A stretch of 64,000 bases of DNA, from assembly GCA_920105625.2 (NCBI GenBank), contig OV050031.1, positions 81,291,995-81,355,994 on the forward strand, in the 5' to 3' direction. The DNA comes from Clusia tigrina (Eukaryota > Arthropoda > Insecta > Diptera > Clusiidae). Shown here piece by piece: positions 1-12,138 of the stretch (positions within the stretch are counted from its first letter, which is position 1; each line of letters opens with the position of its first letter). The notes below the pieces were generated by a model, which had not been told where the DNA came from, searched no databases, and saw nothing but the letters and a program-made list of their open reading frames with translations. Both the position numbers and the translations under genes were made by a program.

Positions 1-1264
1 CGACTGCAGCAGGGACTGAGACACCTACAGAGACGCTGAAAGGGGCTGCGGCGCCGACTGAAGCAGATAGGGGTAGGTAAAGGCATAGAGAAGGCAGCAG
101 ACCCCCCAATGGACAGCGGCAACGACAAAGACGCCCCCATAGTCGCTGACAGAGGCTGCGACGCCGACTGAGAGGCCGACTGAAGTAGATAGGGGTAGAT
201 ATTGGCATAGAGAAGGCAGCAGACCCCCCAATCGACAGCGCCAGCGACTGAGACGCCTACAGAGACGCTGACAGAGGCTGCGACGCCGACTGAGAAGCCG
301 ACTGAGACAGAAAGGCGTAGATAAGGGCATAGAGAAGGCAGCAGACCCCCCAATCGACTGCAGCAGCGACTGAGACGTCTACAGAAACGCTGACAGGGGC
401 TGCGACGCCGACTGAGGCAAATAGGGGTAGATATAGGCATAGAGAAGGCAGCAGACCCCTCAATCGACAGCGGAAACGACTGAGACGCCTACATAGACGC
501 TAACAGAGGCTGCGACGCCGACTGAGACGCAGACTGAGGCAGATAGGGGTAGATATAGGCATAGAGAAGGCCGCAGACCCCCCAGTTGACTGCAGCAGTG
601 ACTGAGACGTCTACAGAAACGCTGACAGGGGCTGAGACGCCGACTGAGGCAGATAGGGGTAGATATAGGCATATAGAAGGCAGCAGACCCCCCAATCGAC
701 AGCGCCAGCGACTGAGACGCCTACAGAGACTTTGGCAGATGCTGCGACGCCGACTGAGACGCCGAATGAGGCAGAAAGGGGTAGATAAGGGCATAGAGAA
801 GGCAGCAGACCCCCCAATCGACTGCAGCAGCGTCTGAGACGTCTACAGAAATGCTGACAGGGGCTGCGACGCCTACTGAGGCAAATAGGGGTAGATATAG
901 GCATAGAGATGGCAGCAGACCCCTCAATTGACAGCGGAAACGACTGAGACGCCTACATAGACACTGACAGAGGCTGCGACGCCGACTGAGACGCAGACTG
1001 AGGCAGATAGGGGTAGATATAGGCATAGAGAAGGCAGCAGACCCCCCAGTCGACTGCAGCAGTGACTGAGACGTCGACAGAATCGCTGACAGGGGCTGCG
1101 ACCCCGACTGAGGCAGATAGGGGTAGATATAGGCATATAGAAGGCAGCAGACCCCCCAATCGACAGCGCCAGCGACTGAGACGCCTACAGAGACGCTGAG
1201 AGAGGCTGCGATGCCGACTGAGGCGGATAGGGGTAGATATAGGGATAGAGAAGGCAGCAGAACC
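1..1264 (+). repeat. Four-monomer higher-order repeat, 464-bp period
   Basis: Two alternating monomer types recur. A PstI-containing variant (GACTGCAGCAG) starts at 356, 588, 820 and 1052, exactly 232 bp apart. Neighbouring variants repeat every 464 bp: for example the CATAGACGCTAACAG/CATAGACACTGACAG pair near 493 and 957, each followed by GAGACGCAGACTGAGG. The basic unit is thus a dimer, and the higher-order unit is a tetramer of about 464 bp. After about 1265 the spacing of the PstI variant lengthens to about 590-600 bp (1651, 2240) and the order becomes irregular. Confidence 0.8.
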
Positions 1265-2801
1265 CTCAATCGATAGCGACAAAGACAGAGACGCCTACAG
1301 AGACTTTGACAGTGGCTGCGACGCCGACTGAAACGCCGATTGACACGCCAACTGAGGCAGATAGGGGTATATATAGGCATAAAGAAGGCAGCAGACCCCC
1401 CCAATCGACAGCGGCAGCGACTGAGACGCCCACAGTGACGCTGACAGAGGCTGCGAGGCCGACTGAGACGCCCACTGAGGCAGATAGGGGTAGATATAGG
1501 CATAGAGAAGGCAGCAGACCCCCCAATCGACAGCGCCAGCGACTGAGACGCCTACAGAGACGCTGACAGAGGCTGCGACGCCGACTGAGACGTCGACTGA
1601 GGCAGATAGGGGTAGATATAGGCATAGAGAAGGCAGCAGACCCCCCAATCGACTGCAGCAGCGACTGAGACGTCTACAGAAACGTTGACAGGGGCTGAGA
1701 CGCCGACTGAGGCAGATAGGGGTAGATATAGGCATAGAGAAGGTAGCAGACTACGCCAATCGACAGCGGCAGCGACTGAGACGCCTACAGAGACGCTGAC
1801 AGAGGTTGCGACGCCGACTGAGACGCCGACTGAGGCAGATAGGGGTAGATATATGCACAGAGAAAGCAGCAGACCTCCTAATCGACAGCGGCAGCGACTG
1901 ACACGCCTACAGAGACGCTGACAGAAGCTGCGACGCCGACTGAGTCAGATAGGGGTAGATATAGGCATAGAGAAGGTAGCAGACCACCCCAATCGACAGC
2001 GGCAGCGACTGAGACGCCTACAGAGACGCTGACAGAGGTTGCGACGCCGACTGAGACGCCGACTGAGGCAGATAGGGGTAGATATAGGCATAGAGAAGGC
2101 AGCAGACCCCCCCAATCGACAGCGCCAGCGACTGAGACGGGTACAGAGACGCTTACAGAGGCTGCGACGCCGACTGTGACGTCGACTGAGGCAGATAGGG
2201 GTAGATATAGGCATAGAGAAGGCAGCAGACCCCCTAATCGACTGCAGCAGCGACTGAGACGTCTACAGAAACGTTGACAGGGGCTGCGACGCCGACTGAG
2301 GCAGATAAGGGTAGATATAGGCATACAGAAGGCAGCAGACCCCTCAATTTACAGCGGAAACGACTGAGACGCCTACAGAGACGCTGACAGAGGCTGCGAT
2401 GCCGACTGAGGCGGATAGGGGTAGATATAGGGATAGAGAAGGCAGCAGACCCCTCAATCGACAGCGACAAAGACAGAGACGCCTACAGAGACTTTGACAG
2501 AGGCTGCGACGCCGACTGAAACGCCGATTGACACGCCAACTGAGGCAGATAGGGGTAGATATAGGCATAGAGAAGGCAGCAGACCCCCCAATCGACAGCG
2601 GCAGCGACTGAGACGCCCACAGAAACGCTGACAGAGGCTGCGAGGCCGACTGAGACGCCGACTGAGGCAGATAGGGGTAGATATAGGCATAGATAAGGCA
2701 GCAGACCACGCCAATCGACAGCGGCAGCGACTGAGACGCCTACAGAGACCCTGACAGAGGTTGCGACGCCGACTGAGACGCCGACTGAGGCAGATAGGGG
2801 T
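1265..2801 (+). repeat. Irregular satellite monomers
   Basis: Monomers of the same family occur in mixed order, several with two or three tandem copies of the 12-bp sub-unit. At 1321-1362, for instance, GCCGACTGAAAC, GCCGATTGACAC and GCCAACTGAGGC follow one another. Some monomers carry seven C at the boundary, which makes them 111 bp and leaves one plus-strand frame open across the junction. No gene or other element is seen here. Confidence 0.85.
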
Positions 2802-5508
2802 AGATATATGCACAGAGAAGGCAGCAGACCTCCTAATCGACAGCGGCAGCGACTGACACGCCTACAGAGACGCTGACAGAAGCTGCGATGCCGACTGAGT
2901 CAGATATGGGTAGATATAGGCATAGAGAAGGTAGCAGACCACCTCAATCGACAGCGGCAGCGACTGAGAAGCCTACAGAGACGCTGACAGAGGTTGCGAC
3001 GCCGACTGAGACGCCGACTGAGGCAGATAGGGGTAGATATAGGCATAGAGAAGGCAGCAGACCTACCAATCGACAGCGCCAGCGACTGAGACGCCTACAG
3101 AGGCGCTGACAGAAGCTGCGACGCCGACTGTGACGTCGACTGAGGCAGATAGGGGTAGATATAGGCATAGAGAATTCAGCAGACCCCCAATCGACTGCAG
3201 CAACGACTGAGACGTCTACAGAAACGTTGACAGGGGCTGCGACGCCGACTGAGTCAGATAGGGGTAGATATAGGCATAGAGAAGGAAGCAGACCTTCCCA
3301 ATCGACAGCGGCAGCGACTGAGACGTCTACAGAAACACTGACAGGGGCTGCGACGCCGATTGATGCAGATAGGGGTAGGTATAGGCATAGAGAAGGCAGC
3401 AGACCGCCCCAATCGACAGCGGCAGCGACTGAGGCGCCCACAGAGACGCTGACAGAGGCTGCGACGCCGACTGAGACGCCGACTGAGGCAGATAGGGGTA
3501 GATATAGGCATAGATAAGGCAACAGACCCCCAATCGACAGCGCCAGCTACTGAGACGCCTACAGAGACGCTGACAGAGGCTACGACGCCGACTGAGACGT
3601 CGACTGAGGCAGATAGGGATATATATAGGCATAGAGAAGGCAGCAGATCCCCCCAATCGGCAGCGGCAGCGACTGAGACGCCTACAGAGACGCTGACAGA
3701 GGCTGCGACGCCGACTGAGACGCCGACTGAGGCAGATAGGGGTAGATATGGGAATAGAGAATTCAGCAGCCCCCCAATCGACAGCGCCAGCGACTGAGAC
3801 GCCTACAGAGACGCTGACAGAGGCTGCGACGCCGACTGAGGCAGATAGGGGTAGATATAGGCATAGAGAAGGCAGCAGACCCCCCAGTCGAAAGCGGCTG
3901 CGACTGCGACGGCTGCAGAAACGCTGACAGAGGCTGCGACGCTGACTGAGGCAGAGAGGGGTAGATATAGGCATAGAGAAGGCAGCAGACCCCCAATTGA
4001 CAGCGGCAGCGACTGAGATACCTACAGATACGCTGACAGGGGCTGCGACGCCGACTCATGCAGATAGGGGTAGGTATAGGCATAGAGAAGGCAGCAGACC
4101 CCCCAATCGACAGCGGCAACGACTGAGACGTCTACAGCAACGCTGACAGCGGCTGCGACGCCGACTGTGGCAAATAGGGGTAGATATAGGCATAGAGAAG
4201 GCAGCAGACCCCTCACTCGACAGCGGAAACGACTGAGACGCCTACATAGACGCTGACTGAGGCTGCGACGCCGACTGAGACGCAGACTGAGGCAGATAGG
4301 GGTAGATATAGGCATAGAGAATGCCGCAGACCCTCCAGTCGACTGCAGCAGTGACTGAGACGTCTACAGAAACGCTGACAGGGGCTGCGACGCCGACTGA
4401 GGCAGATAGGGGTAGATATAGGCATATAGAAGGCAACAGACCCCCCAATCGACAGCGCCAGCGACTGAGACGCCTACAGAGACTTTGGCAGAGGCTGCGA
4501 CGCCGACTGAAACGCCGATTGACACGCCAACTGAGGCAGATAGCGGTATATTTAGGCATAGAGAAGGCAGCAGACCCCCCAATCGACAGCGGCAGCTACT
4601 GAGACGCCCACAGAGACGCTGACAGAGGCTGCGACGCCGACTGAGGTAGATAGGGGTTGATATAGGCATAGAGAATGCAGCAGACCCCCAATCGACTGCA
4701 GCAGCGACTGAGACGTCTACAGAAACGCTGACAGGGGCTGCGACGCCGACTGAGGCAGATAGGGGTAGATATAGGCATATAGAAGGCAGCAGATCCCCCA
4801 GAGGCTGCGATGCCGACTGAGGCGGATAGGGGTAGATATAGGGATAGAGAAGGCAGCAGACCCCTCAATCGACAGCGACAAAGACAGAGACGCCTACAGA
4901 GACTTTGACAGAGGCTGCGACGCCGACTGAAACGCCTATTGACACGCCAACTGAGGCAGATAGGGGTATATATTGGCATAGAGAAGGCAGCAGTGACCCT
5001 AATCGACAGCGGCAACGACTGGGACGCCAAATGAGGCTGCGACGTCGACTGAGACGCCCACTGACGCAGATTGGGGTAGAAACTGGCATAGAGAAGGCAG
5101 CAAACCCCAGAATCGACAGCGGCAGCGAGTGAGACGCCTACAGAAACACTGACAGGGGCTGCGACGCCGACTAATGCAGATAGGGGTAGGTATAGGCATA
5201 GAGAAGGCAGCAGACCGCCCCAATCGACAGCGGCAGCGACTGAGACGCCCACAGAGACGCTGACAGAGGCTGCAACGCCGACTGAGACGCCGAATGAGGC
5301 AGATAGGGGTAGATATAGGCATAGAGAAGGCAACAGACCCCCAATCGACAGCGCCAGCTACTGAGACGCCTACAGAGAAGCTGACAGTGGCTGCGACGCC
5401 GACTGAGACGTCGACTGAGGCAGATAGGGGTATATATAGGCATAGAGAAGGCAACAGACCCCCAATTGACAGCGCCAGCTACTGAGACGCCTACAGAGAC
5501 GCTGAAAG
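2802..5508 (+). repeat. Irregular monomers with internal deletions (copy 1 left part)
   Basis: The monomers are of mixed type. Two damaged ones stand out. At 4800/4801 a C-run is joined directly to GAGGCTGCGATGCC, so the first 40-odd bases of that monomer are missing. At about 5505-5508 GCTGA is joined to AAGATAGGGG, removing about 24 bases. Both scars recur in the second copy (near 14137 and 14845), so they predate the 9.34-kb duplication. The remaining monomers are full length and carry the usual one or two 12-bp sub-units. Confidence 0.8.
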
Positions 5509-8500
5509 ATAGGGGTAGATATACGCATAGAGAAGGTAGCAGACCCTCCAATCGACAGCGGCGGCGACTGAGACTCCTACAGAAACGCTGACAAATTCTG
5601 CGACGCCGACTGAGGCAGATAGGGGTGGATATAGGCATAGAGAAGGCAACAGGCCCCCAATCGACAGCGGCAACGACTGAGACGCCTACAGAAATGCTGA
5701 CAGAGGCTGCGACGCCGACAGAGGCAGATTGGGGTAGATATAGGCATATGGAAGGCACCAGACCCCCAATCGAAAGCTGACAAAGGCTGCGACGCCGACT
5801 GAGGCAGAAAGGGTTGGATATAGGCATAGAGAAAGCAGCAGACCCCTCAATCGACAGCGGCAGCGACTGAGACGCCTTCAGAGATGCTGACAGAGGCAGC
5901 GACGCCGACTGAGGCAGATAGGGGTAGATATACGCATAGAGAAGGTAGCAGACCCTCCAATCGACAGCGGCGGCGACTGAGACTCCTACAGAAACGCTGA
6001 CAAATTCTGCGACGCCGACTGAGGCAGATAGGGGTGGATATAGGCATAGAGAAGGCAACAGGCCCCCAATCGACAGCGGCAACGACTGAGACGCCTACAG
6101 AGACGCTGACAGAAGCTGCGACGCCGACTGAGACGCCGGCTGAGGCAGTTAAGGGTAGGTATAGGCATAAAGAAGGCAACAGGCACCCCCACTCGACAGC
6201 GGCAGCGACTGAGACGCCTACAAAGATACTGACAGTGGCTGCGACGCCGACTGAGGCAGATAGGGGTAGATATACACATAGAGAAGGCAGCACACCACCC
6301 AATCGACAGCGGCAGCGACTGAGACGCCTACAGAAATGCTGACAGAGGCTGCGACGCCGACAGAGGCAGATTGGGGTAGATATAGGCATATGGAAGGCAC
6401 CAGACCCCCAATCGAAAGCGGCAGCGACTGAGACGCCTACATAAACGCTGACAAAGGCTGCGACGCCGACTGAGGCAGAAAGGGTTGGATATAGGCATAG
6501 AGAAAGCAGCAGACCCCTCAATCGACAGCGGCAGCGACTGAGACGCCTTCAGAGATGCTGACAGAGGCAGCGACGCCGACTGAGGCAGATAGGGGTAGAT
6601 ATACGCATAGAGAAGGTAGCAGACCCTCCAATCGACAGCGGCGGCGACTGAGACTCCTACAGAAACGCTGACAAATTCTGCGACGCCGACTGAGGCAGAT
6701 AGGGGTGGATATAGGCATAGAGAAGGCAACAGGCCCCCAATCGACAGCGGCAACGACTGAGACGCCTACAGAGACGCTGACAGAAGCTGCGACGCCGACT
6801 GAGACACCGACTGAGGCAGATAGGGGTAGATATAGGCATAGAGAAAGCAGCAGACCCCTCAATCGACAGCGGCAGCGACTGAGACGCCTTCAGAGACGCT
6901 GACAGAGGCAGCGACGCCGAGTGAGGCAGATAGGGGTAGATATACGCATAGAGAAGGTAGCAGACCCTCCAATCGACAGCGGCGGCGACTGAGACTCCTA
7001 CAGAAACGCTGACAAATTCTGCGACGCCGACTGAGGCAGATAGGGTTGGATATAGGCATAGAGATGGCAGCAGACCCCCCATACGACAGCGGCAACTTCT
7101 GAGACGTCTACAGAAACGCTGACAGAGGCTGCGACGCCGACTGAGACGCCGGCTGAGGCAGTTAAGGGTAGGTATAGGCATAAAGAAGGCAACAGGCACC
7201 CCCACTCGACAGCGGCAGCGACTGAGACGCCTACAAAGATACTGACAGAGGCTGCGACGCCGACTGAGGCAGATAGGGGTAGATATACACATAGAGAAGG
7301 CAGCACACCACCCAATCGACAGCGGCAGCGACTGAGACGCCTACAGATTGGGGTAGATATAGGCATATGGAAGGCACCAGACCCCCAATCGAAAGCGGCA
7401 GCGACTGAGACGCCTACAGAAACGCTGACAAAGGCTGCGACGCCGACTGAGGCAGAAAGGGTTGGATATAGGCATAGAGAATGCAGCAGACCCCTCAATC
7501 GGCAGCGGCAGCGACTGAGACGCCTTCAGAGATGCTGACAGAGGCAGCGACGCCGACTGAGGCAGATAGGGGTAGATATACGCATAGAGAAGGTAGCAGA
7601 CCCTCCAATAGACAGCCCCGGCGACTGAGACTCCTACAGAAACGCTGACAAATTCTGCGACGCCGACTGAGGCAGATAGGGGTGGATATAGGCATAGAGA
7701 AGGCAACAGGCCCCCAATCGACAGCGGCAACGACTGAGACGCCTACAGAGACGCTGACAGAAGCTGCGACGCCGACTGAGACGCCGACTGAGGCAGATAG
7801 GGGTAGATATAGGAATAGAGAAAGCAGCAGACCCCTCAATCGACAGCGGCAGCGACTGAGACGCCTTCAGAGATGCTGACAGAGGCAGCGACGCCGACTG
7901 AGGCAGATAGGGGTAGATATACGCATAGAGAAGGTAGCAGACCCTCCAATCGACAGCGGCGGCGACTGAGACTCCTACAGAAACGCTGACAAATTCTGCG
8001 ACGCCGACTGAGGCAGATAGGGGTAGATATAGGCATAGAGAAGGCAGCAGACCCCCCATACGACAGCGGCAACTTCTGAGACGTCTACAGAAACGCTGAC
8101 AGAGGCTGCGACGCCGACAGAGGCAGATTGGGGTAGATATAGGCATATGGAAGGCACCAGACCCCCAATCGAAAGCGGCAGCGACTGAGACGCCTACAGA
8201 AACGCTGACAAAGGCTGCGACGCCGACTGAGGCAGAAAGGGTTGGATATAGGCATAGAGAAAGCAGCAGACCCCTCAATCGACAGCGGCAGCGACTGAGA
8301 CGCCTTCAGAGATGCTGACAGAGGTAGCGACGCCGACTGAGGCAGATAGGGGTAGATATGCGCATAGAGAAGGTAGCAGACCCTCCAATCGACAGCGGCG
8401 GCGACTGAGACTCCTACAGAAACGCTGACAAATTCTGCGACGCCGACTGAGGCAGATAGGGGTAGATATAGGCATAGAGATGGCAGCAGACCCCCCATAC

Positions 8501-11500
8501 GACAGCGGCAACTTCTGAGACGTCTACAGAAACGCTGACAGAGGCTGCGACGCCGACTGAGACGCCGGCTGAGGCAGTTAAGGGTAGGTATAGGCATAAA
8601 GAAGGCAACAGGCACCCCCACTCGACAGCGGCAGCGACTGAGACGCCTACAAAGATACTGACAGAGGCTGCGACGCCGACTGAGGCAGATAGGGGTAGAT
8701 ATACACATAGAGAAGGCAGCACACCACCCAATCGACAGCGGCAGCGACTGAGACGCCTACAGAAATGCTGACAGAGGCTGCGACGCCGACAGAGGCAGAT
8801 TGGGGTAGATATAGGCATATGGAAGGCACCAGACCCCCAATCGACAGCGGCAGCGACTGAGACGCCTACAGAAACGCTGACAAAGGCTGCGACGCCGACT
8901 GAGGCAGAAAGGGTTGGATATAGGCATAGAGAAAGCAGCAGACCCCTCAATCGACAGCGGCAGCGACTGAGACGCCTTCAGAGATGCTGACAGAGGCAGC
9001 GACGCCGACTGAGGCAGATAGGGGTAGATATACGCATAGAGAAGGTAGCAGACCCGCCAATCGACAGCGGCGGCGACTGAGACTCCTACAGAAACGCTGA
9101 CAAATTCTGCGACGCCGACTGAGGCAGATAGGGGTGGATATAGGCATAGAGAAGGCAACAGGCCCCCAATCGACAGCGGCAACGACTGAGACGCCTACAG
9201 AGACGCTGACAGAAGCTGCGACGCCGACTGAGACGCCGACTGAGGCAGATAGGGGTAGATATAGGCATAGAGAAAGCAGCAGACCCCTCAATCGACAGCG
9301 GCAGCGACTGAGACGCCTTCAGAGACGCTGACAGAGGCAGCGACGCCGACTGAGGCAGATAGGGGTAGATATACGCATAGAGAAGGTAGCAGACCCTCCA
9401 ATCGATAGCGGCGGCGACTGAGACTCCTACAGAAACGCTGACAAATTCTGCGACGCCGACTGAGGCAGATAGGGGTATATATAGGCATAGAGATGGCAGC
9501 AGACCTCCCATACGACAGCGGCAACTTCTGAGACGTCTACAGAAACGCTGACAGAGGCTGCGACGCCGACTGAGACGCCGGCTGAGGCAGTTAAGGGTAG
9601 GTATAGGCATAAAGAAGGCAACAGGCACCCCCACTCGACAGCGGCAGCGACTGAGACGCCTACAAAGATACTGACAGAGGCTGCGACGCCGACTGAGGCA
9701 GATAGGGGTAGATATACACATAGAGAAGGCAGCACACCACCCAATCGACAGCGGCAGCGACTGAGACGCCTACAGAAATGCTGACAGAGGCTGCGACGCC
9801 GACAGAGGCAGATTGGGGTAGATATAGGCATATGGAAGGCACCAGACCCCCAATCGAAAGCGGCAGCGACTGAGACGCCTACAGAAACGCTGACAAAGGC
9901 TGCGACGCCGACTGAGGCAGAAAGGGTTGGATATAGGCATAGAGAAAGCAGCAGACCCCTCAATCGACAGCGGCAGCGACTGAGACGCCTTCAGAGATGC
10001 TGACAGAGGCAGCGACGCCGACTGAGGCAGATAGGGGTAGATATACGCATAGAGAAGGTAGCAGAACCTCCAATCGACAGCGGCGGCGACTGAGACTCCT
10101 ACAGAAACGCTGACAAATTCTGCGACGCCGACTGAGGCAGATAGGGGTGGATATAGGCATAGAGAAGGCAACAGGCCCCCAATCGACAGCGGCAACGACT
10201 GAGACGCCTACAGAGACGCTGACAGAAGCTGCGACGCCGACTGAGACGCCGACTGAGGCAGATAGGGGTAGATATAGGCATAGAGAAAGCAGCAGACCCC
10301 TCAATCGACAGCGGCAGCGACTGAGACGCCTTCAGAGACGCTGACAGAGGCAGCGACGCCGACTGAGGCAGATAGGGGTAGATATACGCATAGAGAAGGT
10401 AGCAGACCCTCCAATCGATAGCGGCGGCGACTGAGACTCCTACAGAAACGCTGACAAATTCTGCGACGCCGACTGAGGCAGATAGGGGTAGATATAGGCA
10501 TAGAGATGGCAGCAGACCTCCCATACGACAGCGGCAACTTCTGAGACCTCTACAGAAACGCTGACAGAGGCTGCGACGCCGACTGAGATGCCGGCTGAGG
10601 CAGTTAAGGGTAGGTATAGGCATAAAGAAGGCAACAGGCACCCCCACTCGACAGCGGCAGCGACTGAGACGCCTACAAAGATACTGACAGAGGCTGCGAT
10701 GCCGACTGAGGCAGATAGGGGTAGATATACACATAGAGAAGGCAGCACACCACCCAATCGACAGCGGCAGCGACTGAGACGCCTACAGAAATGCTGACAG
10801 AGGCTGCGACGCCGACAGAGGCAGATTGGGGTAGATATAGGCATATGGAAGGCACCAGACCCCCAATCGAAAGCGGCAGCGACTGAGACGCCTACAGAAA
10901 CGCTGACAAAGGCTGCGACGCCGACTGAGGCAGAAAGGGTTGGATATAGGCATAGAGAAAGCAGCAGACCCCTCAATCGACAGCGGCAGCGACTGAGACG
11001 CCTTCAGAGATGCTGACAGAGGCAGCGACGCCGACTGAGGCAGATAGGGGTAGATATACGCATAGAGAAGGTAGCAGACCCTCCAATCGACAGCGGCGGC
11101 GATTGAGACTCCTACAGAAACGCTGACAAATTCTGCGACGCCGACTGAGGCAGATAGGGGTGGATATAGGCATAGAGAAGGCAACAGGCCCCCAATCGAC
11201 AGCGGCAACGACTGAGACGCCTACAGAGACGCTGACAGAGGCTGCGACGCCGACTGAGACGCCGACTGAGGCAGATAGGGGTAGATATAGGCATAGAGAA
11301 AGCAGCAGACCCCTCAATCGACAGCGGCAGCGACGCCGACTGAGGCAGATAGGGGTAGATATACGCATAGAGAAGGTAGCAGACCCTCCAATCGACAGCG
11401 GCGGCGACTGAGACTCCTACAGAAACGCTGACAACTTCTGCGACGCCGACTGAGGCAGATAGGGGTAGATATAGGCATAGAGATGGCAGCAGACCCCCCA

Positions 11501-12138
11501 TACGACAGCGGCAACTTCTGAGACGTCTACAGAAACGCTGACAGAGGCTGCGACGCCGACTGAGACGCCGGCTGAGGCAGTTAAGGGTAGGTATAGGCAT
11601 AAAGAAGGCAACAGCCACCCCCACTCGACAGCGGCAGCGACTGAGACGCCTACAAAGATACTGACAGAAGCTGCGACGCCGACTGAGGCAGATAGGGGTA
11701 GATATACACATAGAGAAGGCAGCACACCACCCAATCGACAGCGGCAGCGACTGAGACGCCTACAGAAATGCTGACAGAGGCTGCGACGCCGACAGAGGCA
11801 GATTGGGGTAGATATAGGCATATGGAAGGCACCAGACCCCCAATCGAAAGCGGCAGCGACTGACACGCCTACAGAAACGCTGACAAAGGCTGCGACGCCG
11901 ACTGAGGCAGAAAGGGTTGGATATAGGCATAGAGAAAGCAGCAGACCCCTCAATCGACAGCGGCAGCGACTGAGACGCCTTCAGAGATGCTGACATAGGC
12001 AGCGACGCCGACTGAGGCAGATAGGGGTAGATATACGCATAGAGAAGGTAGCAGACCCTCCAATCGACAGCGGCGGCGACTGAGACTCCTACAGAAACGC
12101 TGACAAATTCTGCGACGCCGACTGAGGCAGATAGGGGT
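5509..12138 (+). repeat. Nine-monomer HOR domain (copy 1 right part)
   Basis: Monomer types recur in fixed order with a 1013-bp period. A useful marker is the CATATGGAAGGCACCAG variant, near 5745, 6388, 7370, 8145, 8816, 9829, 10842 and 11819. Full 1013-bp spacing is seen between 8816, 9829 and 10842. The unit at about 10970-11950 is 977 bp because 36 bp are missing at 11331. Other units are rearranged: a hybrid of types C and E at about 8080-8145, and a 29-bp deletion at 5776 that turns CGAAAGCGG... into CGAAAGCTGACAAAGG. Confidence 0.88.
9291..10303 (+). repeat. Representative nine-monomer HOR unit (1013 bp)
   Basis: One complete unit, with monomer borders set at the base two before CGACAGCGG or its equivalent. 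A 9291-9400 (CCTTCAGAGACGC, GGTAGCAG). B 9401-9510 (GACTCCTACAG, ACAAATTCTGCG). C 9511-9633 (CAACTTCTGAGACG, GCAGTTAAGGGTAGG). D 9634-9743 (CTACAAAGATACTGAC, GCACACCACCC). E 9744-9852 (GAAATGCTGAC, CATATGGAAGGCACC). F 9853-9962 (CGAAAGCGG, GACAAAGGCTG, AAAGGGTTGG). G 9963-10072 (CCTTCAGAGATGC). H 10073-10181 (ACAAATTCTG, GGGGTGGATATAGG, AACAGGCCCCC). I 10182-10303 (CAACGACTGAG, ACAGAAGCTGCG, extra 12-bp unit). Lengths 110, 110, 123, 110, 109, 110, 110, 109 and 122 sum to 1013. A resembles G and B resembles H, which suggests the nine-mer itself grew by internal duplication. Confidence 0.92.

Larger units (their letters stand above)
2802..12138 (+). repeat. Segmental tandem duplication, copy 1 (9337 bp)
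   Basis: This block repeats in direct orientation immediately afterwards. Positions in the first part match the second copy at a constant offset of 9337 (for example the TATATGCACAGAG variant at 2804 and 12141). From 7346 onward the offset is 9373 because copy 1 has lost 36 bp there. The outer junction lies in a shared stretch of about 25 bp ending at 2801/12138, so the exact breakpoint is ambiguous. By eye the copies differ at only scattered single bases, which implies a recent event. The block holds an irregular part (2802 to about 5508) and a nine-mer HOR part (about 5509-12138). Confidence 0.9.
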
